Of a stretch of DNA of 64,000 nucleotides, positions 1 through 9,400 are shown piece after piece. The notes beneath the pieces were generated by a model. That model was not told the origin of the DNA. It ran no database searches and was given only the letters and a program-made list of their open reading frames with translations. Every line of letters starts with the position of its first letter. Position 1 is the stretch's first letter. Both the position numbers and the translations under genes were made by a program. Origin of the DNA: Leuctra nigra (taxonomy: Eukaryota > Arthropoda > Insecta > Plecoptera > Leuctridae); contig OW203768.1 in assembly GCA_934045905.1 (NCBI GenBank), forward strand, positions 34,811,060-34,875,059, given 5' to 3'.

Positions 1-343
1 TATTCAGGATTTGATTTTATGAGAACTTATTGGAGAAAAGATTTTGTAAAATATTAGATCACGTTGCTCTGAATATCATATTTTTGTAAAATGTAAAATA
101 TATTGGTCTTGATCATCTCGGAAATTTTAGCTTGATCAGACATACAATCAATCGGGTGATTTTTAAAAATGTGTACAGGTTTATATTAATGATATTATCG
201 TGTGAATTTCAGATCAATAGGTTGATCGGTGTGACCTAGGTGGTCCGGTGACTAAAAAGACACTAATCAGAGAGTCCATAAGAGTACCATCGTAATAACT
301 CTTAGTTTCGTAATAGGTAATTTCAATATCTGGTAGTTGGCAC
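1..343. other. Intronic stretch of MCMDC2-like gene
   Basis: AT-rich sequence left of exon 3. I see no further exon and no clear repeat boundary; a GATCAAT-rich stretch at about 110-240 loosely resembles the internal units of the Helitron-like family described below. Confidence 0.4.
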
Positions 344-576
344 CTCTGAACATAATCTGCTCTCCTTGGAACCGGTCGAAGGATGTCATCAGAAGAGCCT
401 TCTCGTCCACGAGGATGCCTCGCACCTCGTCGGCCATTATCCGCGCTGCGGTGACTTCCTTCATGTCCGCGTCACATGACTTGCACGTGAGGTGGCTGCC
501 GAGAGCGCTGGCCGACACGCGTTCTCCACGTGACCCCGCGCACTGTTCCACCGGGCAGCAGTAGCACACACTGCGA
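344..576 (-). CDS. MCMDC2: MCMDC2-like exon 3 (zinc ribbon)
   Basis: Acceptor CCTCCACAG lies before 576 and the phase-2 join gives Ile-Arg-Ser-Val-Cys. It encodes residues 137-214, with CPVEQC and CKSC forming a four-cysteine zinc ribbon typical of MCM N-domains, then FDRFQGEQ, which corresponds to the human AFQGYSNNQ region. The exon is GC-rich against AT-rich flanks. The donor at 343 (AGAG|GTGCCA) is the best choice but weak, so the left boundary is the least certain. Confidence 0.62.
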
Positions 577-2964
577 CTGTGGAGGAAGCAGAGGGGATAG
601 CTCGTGACGTCTTGCCCGTTTCCTTTCGGAGGAAACCGGATGCTTTGGCGTGTACATTAAAACATTTTTTTTATTTTACCTTTAAAAATCATCAGGATTG
701 AAAAATCGAGTACTTGCGAACAATTCAAATTGCTGATACATCCAGAAACTAGATGTGGTTATTGTTTTGTCCTGAAATCCTCCTACAATTATAATATATA
801 TTTTAAAATTGTGTTTCACATCTTAAGGATGAACAGAGAGGAACTCAAATGTTTGGCTTTATTTACTTGAGTGGGCTGGGCTTGAATCTCTTCATGCAGT
901 CCATATAAAAATGAATGTGAAGATAAATAAATATATCGCAACCCTGCTTCCAACTATTGTCGGGTCAGGGGGTGGGATGATCCCACCAATGTTCTAGGGC
1001 ACTTGTGATCTCAGAGCCGACTTGCCAAGTCCGACACTCCACACTTCTTCAATCTCTTCTTCCACTTCTTCAGGCTCCTCTCTTTCCACCAGTTCCCTCC
1101 ATCTAACTCTGTCTTCCCAAAACTTCTTTGTTGTAATTACTCCCCAACACTCTCCTCTTTCTTCTGCGGCTGCCTCTATTCCGTTCATTCATTTAGTTCT
1201 AGGTCTTCCTGCCTTTCTTCTGCCACCCATGGCTGCACGCTCTGCCTCTCTATATGGTATCCTCTCTTCTCTCATCCTCTTCATATGTCCGTACTAACTT
1301 AGCCTCTCTTTTCCAAGTTCAAATCTAAGAGACTCCACTTCTAGGTCCTTTCTAATCTTTGAACTCCTCACCTTGTCCATCTTCGTCACTCCTGCCACAC
1401 TTCTCAGGAACTTCATTTCCGCAGCCTGCATTTTCATTTCTTCCTTCCCTCCCATTGGCCAAGTTACTACTGCTGCATATGTTAAGATTGGTACATAGTA
1501 GGTTTTGTACAGCAATATCTTACACCTCTGGGGCACATCTTCATTCCACAGTAGCTTCCTTACACTCTAGTCAAACACTTCTGCTGCTCTCACCCTCCTC
1601 TCGATCTCCTTGTCCACCTTTCCATCCTTTGCCAATACACTGCCTAGATATTTAAACTCGTCTTTTTCTGTCAGTTCCTCTCCTCGCATCTGCATCCGGC
1701 ACCGTGTCTTCTGTTGCCTTTCCATAACCATGGTTTCGCTTTTTTCTCTACTGATTTCTAGTACATATTTTGCTGTCACTTCTTCCCACCTGTTGAGTTT
1801 TTCTTGCAACTCTTCCTCGGTCTCTGCCCACACAAGAACATCGTCTGCATATATGAGTGTGCGGGTGTCCTCTTGGTAATCCGGCTCGACCTCTCTTGCA
1901 ACTCTTCCTCGGTCTCTGCCCACACAAGAACATCGTCTGCATATATGAGTGTGCGGGTGTCCTCTTGGTAATCCGGCTCGACCTCTCTCAGCATCTCATC
2001 CATTACCACTGTCAATAATGTTGGTGACAACTGACAATACACTCCCTTGCTTCAGTCCCTCCCTCACTTCGAACCAGTTCGTTTTTCCCACTCCCGTCTG
2101 CACGCAGCCTTTGCGTGTCTTTGTATTTGCGTGTATTTGTATTTTACCTGTCTTTGTTATATGAATTTCTATAGCCTGTTCTCTTTTTAGTTGTTTTGCT
2201 ATTGTAGATTAGTACGACTAATATTAGTTCCAAAACTATTTTCACAAATTTGTGTGCTTACATGTACTTTCTTAGTTGTGTTCTTGAAACTAGCACGCCT
2301 CGCAGTGTTCCCAAAGCGAAGTCTTTTGTGATTGGAGGCAGCGATCTTGGACGTAGAACGATATCAACTTGATCGGATCGTAGAGTGAACCCGAGAGCTC
2401 TTGCAGCATGGAGGATCAAGTCACAGAAAGCATTTTGAGTTTTTTCTAGTTCGTTTATCAATGAATTAGCAAGAATATCTACGAAACAAACAATACATTC
2501 TATATTAATTTTTGTTATGGACCTGGAGGTCGTTTGTCGTTTCTGTACACTTTTAATCGATTTAGTTAGCAATCTTATCTTTAAATTTATTTAGCAAATT
2601 GTTAAGTCTATAACAATACCTATAGTTGCTACCTACACTTTTAAAATTTTACAATAAAGAGTGAAAATGCATACAGAAAATACCTGCCAGGATATAGGTA
2701 GCATTGTCACAGAGCTGAACCTTTAATTTTAAGTTCATTTTTAAATAAATGGTTAATTATACTCAACTCACCAGTAGATGTTAACTCCGATAATGTTACG
2801 AAATCTATTTCTAGAAGAACGCGCATTGGGGGATCAGTCGAGGATTTATCAATGGAACGTTCAGGCATATTCTCAGAGTTAAAAATAGTAGTTGCAAGTT
2901 CAGTTAGATGTTGGCTTTGGTCTAAATATAGGAGAATCTCATCTCGAAGTATTTGCTCGTCCAT
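344..2964 (-). CDS. MCMDC2: MCMDC2-like meiotic MCM-domain protein, N-terminal part (3 exons, continues off left edge)
   Basis: Three minus-strand exons (2772-2964, 2262-2478, 344-576) join in compatible phases (1, then 2) into about 214 residues. The start ATG at 2962-2964 follows an in-frame TAA. The N-terminus (MDEQILRDEILLYLD), a middle block with RPRSLPPITKDFALGTLRGV, and a zinc ribbon of pattern C-x4-C ... C-x2-C (CPVEQC, CKSC) parallel the order and spacing in vertebrate MCMDC2, a non-replicative MCM relative needed for meiotic recombination. In Drosophila the equivalent protein is split into mei-217 and mei-218. The AAA+ ATPase half would lie left of base 344 and cannot be judged. The second intron holds a LINE fragment. 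Family assignment is from memory of the human protein (about 680 aa); the zinc-ribbon spacing is the strongest support. Confidence 0.72.
925..2109 (-). mobile_element. Non-LTR retrotransposon fragment (LINE 3' part, reverse transcriptase)
   Basis: Minus-strand translation gives reverse transcriptase pieces in several frames: GLKQGSVLS, LIYADDVLVWAETEEELQ (YADD catalytic box), EFKYLGSVLAKDGKVDKEI and KTYYVPILTYAAVVTWP. Frameshifts and stops break it, so it is dead. The 3' terminus near 925 is the same as in the copy at 26645-27058 (both end in ATATTTATT on the minus strand), which defines the family end. A 92-bp tandem duplication (1803-1894 and 1895-1986) doubles the YADD region. Clade not assigned. 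Confidence 0.8.
1803..1986. repeat. 92-bp tandem duplication inside the LINE RT domain
   Basis: Two near-identical 92-bp units lie head to tail, each covering the YADD box. 92 is not a multiple of three, so the duplication shifts the reading frame. Confidence 0.85.
2262..2478 (-). CDS. MCMDC2: MCMDC2-like exon 2
   Basis: Acceptor TTTCGTAG precedes 2478 and donor GTAAGC follows 2262. Phase 1 entry restores a GAT codon, giving residues 65-136. It contains the LRSDQVDIVLRPRSLPP and LGTLRGVLVSRTQLRKY strings, which match the human INIVLKLTHLPP and MQGIVIAMTTITKY segments in order and spacing. Confidence 0.7.
2772..2964 (-). CDS. MCMDC2: MCMDC2-like exon 1
   Basis: Encodes residues 1-64 plus one base. 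It begins at the first ATG after an in-frame stop and ends at a GTGAGT donor (intron starts at 2771). It carries the N-terminal helix-rich MCM segment (LLEIDFVTLSELTS near its end), where the human protein has a comparable stretch before its OB-fold region. Confidence 0.7.
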
Positions 2965-3421
2965 TTATGTATACTTATTTTTCGTAAATTGTACGAAGAA
3001 CCGGTCCTACACCTTTTTCTGTTTTCAAATGGCATTCAAATATTGGAGCCTTTTGATCAGCTGTTTGCTTTCGAGTCGGTGCTACCTTCACACGACCTCC
3101 AATCCAACTCGCAAAAAAATGTGTAGCTGTCAGTGACATGACAATAACAAATTTTTAATTTTCTCATTAAATTACACCTTACCCAGGCATTTTTAATAAT
3201 CGTATATTTCACAAATCACTCTAGTCATAAGTGAAGGTAACCAGCTATTTTTAACGTAAGTAGAAGTGCGCAAAAGACTGAAATTTTCAGATGCGTAAAT
3301 GGAAAGGTACTAGGCCCATAACCTTACCTTACGAAATTGAGAAGATCAACATTTCTTTTCCAGATTTTGTCTGCGCGATAAGATATTCCGTGTCATGACT
3401 CACTGTAAACTATTTTAAACA
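2965..3421. promoter_or_regulatory. Divergent promoter interval between MCMDC2-like and EI24 genes
   Basis: 457 bp separate the two start codons, which point away from each other, so both 5' UTRs and core promoters must fit here unless upstream non-coding exons exist. No TATA box is convincingly placed for either side. Inference from gene layout only. Confidence 0.5.
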
Positions 3422-3436
3422 ATGGATACATTAACA
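3422..3436 (+). CDS. EI24: EI24 exon 1 (5 codons)
   Basis: ATG followed by four codons (Met-Asp-Thr-Leu-Thr) and a perfect GTAAGT donor at 3437. Phase 0 matches the start of exon 2, giving MDTLTVVLQTVFSGFVDSLK, which aligns with the human N-terminus in length and pattern. No other ATG in the upstream interval fits as well, but a micro-exon is inherently less certain. Confidence 0.6.
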
Positions 3437-6400
3437 GTAAGTAACTCGTGGATCCACCTCCTGATTTTTTAATACCTGCCTAGATTAAGCACCTAAAATA
3501 ACTTTTGCAATGAAGACATATGGACTGTTTTAAGTCTGCTGAATTCTTTATTACCGATGTAAAATAATCTCAGTACCTACTTGCTTGTCATTTATTGGGA
3601 AAGTTGCCAAAACTTGAAATCTCTGTATACTATAGTCTAGTCACCGCGTAGAGAACATCTATCTTCACACCATTAAGCTTACGGTGTGAACACTTCAATG
3701 ATCTACCATTGGCTCCCGTGAATACGGACTACGGGTGGAATACGCAGAAAAAAATGCTATAAAATCGACCCTTGGTCAGTCTGCACCCTAGCCGATCGCA
3801 GCGCTAAGTTCGCTGGTGGCGATCCCGGAACTATTGTAGGCAGTTATTGAGCGAGCGTAGCGAGCGTCACCACGGTACTCTTATGGCACTTTCTCTGTGT
3901 GTTTGTTTTTTTTTTTGTTTGTTTTTTTTTTTTTTTGTGGTCACAGCCCAGGTCAAACCGCTCTAGCAATCGATCTGAAATTTTGTACACATACTAACGT
4001 AATCTATGCGGTCCCTGGGATCGTTTTTAAACGGGCTCCCGTGATTGGTTCAATTTATAAAAAAATTATCTTTCGATTGGTTGCTTCGATCAATTTGAAA
4101 TTTAGCAAAAACATTGCAACCAACATTGTACCCAATCATAAAAAGTTTCAGCCAAATCCTCCTATTGGTTCAAATTTAAACCCATTTTTCATGTGATTTT
4201 TGACATTTAAACTAGAACAGATTGACCGATCAACTTAAAACTTCGCGTGGTCATTGGTACCAACATTTTAGGTATTTTTGCCAATTTTCAGTCTAATCTG
4301 TCGTTATTTTCAAAAGTTTTGTCATTTTAGGGACATTTTGCGTGTTGGCTGTCAAATTCACGGCGACTTCGAATCTACAAGGCAAGGTAGTTAGAGCAGA
4401 AAGTTTTAAACGATATGAAACTAATAATGACCGTTCAACAGATTGATCTGATATTGTGTACACACACTACATATCATATCATATGGGTGGTCCCAGGTAT
4501 ATTTTTTGAACGAAATCCTGTGATTTTTGAAAATTAACAAGGAACCGTTCAATCATAAAGGTTTAATCGATCAACTTAAAACTTAGCAAGGATTGGCAAC
4601 TTAAAACTTAGCAAGGATTGGCACCAATATTTTTCATTTGTATACTTAATTTAAAACGGCCTATAGCCACACCACCATTTGACCTATCAAATGGTCTTCG
4701 ATTAATCTGATCAATCAAACTCATATTTTGCATGGTCGTTCAGACCAACATTGTCTCTTATTTTACAAATTTTCAGCCCTACCAGTCAAGAACATAGATG
4801 CACTAATTGACAGTTTTAATAACTGTCAGAAATGACATTTCAAAACAGAAATTCCACTGCATTCTGGGTTGCTCTATGTAGCAAAGCAAAGTTTATAGAT
4901 GGCTATTCTCAATATCAAGTAAGACAGATTCTTTTCTTAGTTGATCATATTGCAATACATAATGTAGTCAAAATGTAATGTATGTATTTCATATACATAG
5001 GTATAGGTATACCTTATCTAAAATAATTTATTTTACGATATGGATTGTGTTTCACAGTTATGAAAACGACGTTTTGACTAGATAACATCATATTTTACAC
5101 ATTTCCAGCCCAATGGGGCGATGCCAAGCTAGGACGACAGGATCGGCCACTTTGGCGCTAGCGTCGAGGCTGTGCTTTTCAAATCAACGTATTTCTTACC
5201 CCACACTCCGTATTTTCATGTTATATTATAAGAATTAATGTTGATATTTGGTTATTTACCGAAAGAGTGGATAATTATTAGAAATGATAGTGTAATAACA
5301 ATATTTTGATCATATAATGACAGCTCACAGAAATATTTTTGTTTCCAGTGCTTTCTTGAACTGACTCACGGCACAATGGAATTTTGTAACTTTCTATTAA
5401 AACAATTGAGAGGGTGTCGCTTCAGATTGAAATCGAATTTGCTTAAGATATTGCACTATCTTCTTATTTTTACACGTTTTATTATACTAGAGTAAAAAAT
5501 ATATGTATCTAAACAGTAAGTACATCTTCTTACGCCTGTCAAAATAAAGTTTCGCGAGTTTTAATTTTGAGTGGCACGAACAGCTTACTTCAAAGCTTAC
5601 TTCACACTTCTTACTCACTCCCGATGGCAGCGCTGCAGCACAATAGCGGGAAAAAGTTTGGCTAGTGCCCTATCGGTCAAGAATTTACAGACTTATTGCT
5701 GTTTTAAGTGTTTGAATATCTGTCCAAAGAGATTGATGGAAAAATATCAGTACAATAATATAATCTGTTATTTAATTGATCCAGAGTGTTTATGAAAAGT
5801 TGCAAGGAAAATTGGTAATAAATAATGTATAGTAAGTTATCTTTGATTGAATGGATCGTGCTATGATTGGCGATGTCGTGCGTGTCGGTGCTCGCTCATC
5901 AACGCGTTACACCGAGCGTTTTCCTAGTTTTATTTCTTGAGTGATAGTCAATGGCGCGAGCTGTCAAATGCCGTCTTTTAGGTTATTTGCTGTTTGGTGA
6001 ATAATAAGTAAGTGAAAATGCTTGTATTACATGTTAATTATTACAATCAATAAACTAAACACATTTTTACACTGATATCAACCCTTTTAATTTCATCTGA
6101 TCGTTATCCAAGTTGTTTAAGTTCTAATTTATACATTTGATTTTGAATTAACCCGCTAAAATTCAGGTTAGTTCGATTTTCTAACACCAACCATGGTGCT
6201 TAGAGAGCGCTGCGAACGGCTGGTAGCCGCAGCCAATCCACTCTATAGACCTGGCCATATTTAGCATTGGAGCCTGTTTCACATCTCAAGCCCATCTGAT
6301 CTCACCGTAAGCTTAATGGTGTGAAGATAGCTGTTCTCTACGCGGTGGTCTAGTAATGGGTCTCGTGTCTTTGTTGCTGATTTATGATAATTCGCTAAAT

Positions 6401-9400
6401 CAAGCTTCCGCTCTACACTCTGGTGGTAGAAATGTGTACTTGAGGAAGGGTGTACGCATTCAATTCTCCATAAGGTACCTGTAGAGTTTAGATACCTACC
6501 TCTACTTCATACATTAATTAACATAGAACCATAAAAATTGTAATGCGTATAGAAAAGATTATGCTTTTTCGATCTGTCACCTCAGAAATGTATTTTTTGT
6601 GTCTAAATAATTATAAAATAACTTTCCGTATGAAGCAAATACGGCTTATACTGTAGCCTGATTGGTCCGTTGGACCATTTCCTGTCCTCTGATTGGCTGA
6701 TGCATTACATGTTTAAACGATTATTACGCTGCAATTTAACCTCGGAGGAAAATTCTGAGGTGACGTTTCGATAAAACATCATCTATTCTATACTCGTTAC
6801 TTTTTTCAGAGTTCTATGTTTAATAGTGTATGAAGTAGAGGTATCCAAACTCTACACGTTCCTTATGAAGAATTGAATGCGTACACCCTTCCTCTAGTAC
6901 CACATCTCCACCACTAGAGTGCAGAGCTGATCTTAATTGTGCGAATGGTTTATAGGTAGTACCTAGTTAGTGGCTCCATCAGATCACTCTGGTAAAATGT
7001 CACTTTGATAATGTTATTTTAACTTCATCAAAGGTACACTAATATTTAGGTTGGCTGCATTTGCATTGCTCTCTTGAAAAGGTACCTGGTCTAGGCTACA
7101 TAGGCGAGCTAGTTTTCTCGACAAATGCTATTTTTCTTTGACTTCAGGTTGTGTTGCAAACGGTATTCTCTGGCTTCGTTGACAGCTTGAAAGGAACTCT
7201 CGTAATATTCTCTCTCGACAAACAAATACGGGAGCGAGCAATACGCACAGCTCAACTCCTGGAGAAGTCGTCAGCTAGCAGACGAAGAGAACAACATGCT
7301 GACAAACTCAAACAAAAGCAACCAGAGTAAGAATAATTTTAATTTTTTCTTGCTATTTATGTACAAAAATATCAACTTCCTGCCCAAAACTTAATAAATT
7401 CAACTTTTTAACTCAAGGTAGAATAGGTTTTTTGATCGGTTTCAAAACGTGAAAGCTCAAGATCCGCGTCCTGTTGCCATTTTATTATTTTTTCCCATTT
7501 TTCGACATAAAATTTTCATATTTAAAATCGATGAAATATAAAAAAAAAATCTCCGAACTTTGACTTTTTTTTGTAAAGAACTGATAGTAGTACCTGCCTA
7601 ATTGTCAATTGAGGGGCCTCGATGTTTTGCTTCACACTTCTAGTTTTCTTTACGAAAGTAATTATTTAAACAAACTTTAATGATGCAATATCTCAGAGAT
7701 AGTTTCTTGCAATTACCTGGTTCATGCATGCTGCTCAATGACTATTGTGTTTCAGAGAGCCGAAGATCCTCCGGCGCACGCTGCAGTGCTGCATCCTGAA
7801 CGGCGGAGTCTTTTGGTTCATGCTCAATGACTGTTGTGTTTCAGAGAGCCGAAGATCCTCCGGCGCACGCTGCAGTGCTGCATCCTGAACGGCGGAGTCT
7901 TCTGGTTCAGCATCCTCCTCTTCGAGTACGGACTCCTGCCGCTGCTGAAACATCTGCTGACAGCCGTGTCGCCGAGCGCCGGCTTGTTCGTGTGGTCGTG
8001 GACCAGCGTGGTGCTCAGCTGGACGTTCGGTGCTATCTGGGTGCTGCCCTTGCTGCTGCTGAGCAAGGTCGTCAACAGCCTCTGGTTCCAGGTTCGTCTT
8101 TGTATACATTCACTCGAAGCTTATAACTTGTTGATCATTCGACACTAAAAGTTAACATCTATACCACGAGTACTTGTGCTCATGCGCACAGGGCGCGTTC
8201 AGGCAAGTCACTTAGATGTCAATCGTAACGAGTTCAGTAAAAGTTATAATTACATCGCGAAATAACAGAAATTGATGAATACCTTAGTGTCAACAATCAA
8301 ATACAATCGGCATATTTCATTACAGCACACATTCAATCAAATTCTTGTGAAAACGAGTTGTCTATTCACCAAAAATCACCATTTGACAGATAAAAATTGT
8401 TTTTCTCACGGCCTTTTGAACACACATTTTTCTTGACGCCTCGTTCAAACAATTGCAATATGTCAAATGCTGCTTTTAGTGAATAGACAACTCGTTTTTA
8501 CAAGAATTTGAATGAATGTGTGCTGTAATGAAATAGGTATGCAAATTGTATTTGATTGTTGACACCGAGGTAAGCATCAATTTCTGTTATTTCGCGATGT
8601 ATTTATAACTTTTTACTGAACTTGTTACGATTGACATCTAAGGGACTTGTATGTAAAAGTACGCACGCGCTGGGATTGTACTCGCGTGAGCGGCCATCTT
8701 ACTGATGTTAGCGCATTCTCTAGGTACTTTTAGTGTCGAATTCATTGGTTCATGGTTTCCATCATTCCATGGTTCGTATCGTATACAACATTTCAGAAGA
8801 TTGAACATTTTCCTATCCATTTTTGGGGGCTTTTTTATACCTTAAAACACGTCACGGTACGTCACTGTCAATCAACTCCACTTTATCGATCATGAGCGAA
8901 TAACAGAGCCAATAAGCTGCACATTCCACTCTTGCAGAACTTGGCAGTGTGTTGTGAAATGAAGGATAGGTACTAAGTCTGTTCTGTTTTGCCAGGACAT
9001 AGCGGATTCTGCTTACCGCTTCAGCAGCGGCCGGCCGCAGATGTCTTCTAGTATCAGCAAAGTGATTGCTGACAACCTGTTCAGCGTTCTGGTGCAATGT
9101 CTGTTCCTCATGCAGGTGAGTGGAAAAGGGAGGCCGCAATATTAATCATACTATAGGTAGGTATCTAGTTATTCAACCAAAGATTAGCGATACTGGCTTA
9201 GGTACCTGGAAACTCGAATTGCATTTGACATTTGAAAAAGCTTGGACAGCTTTTAAGCTTTGAACAGCTTTAAGCTTTGACCAGCTTTGAGCTTGAAGCT
9301 TGACATTTGAAAGTACTGACTTTAAAGTAGTACCTAGGTAGATATTTTCTATTCTTTATTCTGTTACTAAGAATGTCACTATCAATGTATCAATGTTGTT

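Noticed and set aside
3897..4196. ORF starting with a Phe run in Helitron-like copy 1
   Set aside because: The start is a poly(T) tract and the rest is the reiterated repeat unit; not taken as a gene, although its openness in copy 4 is noted as a finding.
7827..8148. Plus-strand ORFs over EI24 exon 3 that start upstream or read another frame
   Set aside because: They are shadows of exon 3 or read through the duplicated intron end; only the frame giving GGVFWFSILLF is conserved.
8852..9139. Minus-strand 95-codon ORF
   Set aside because: Overlaps EI24 exon 4 on the opposite strand and lacks any recognisable motif.
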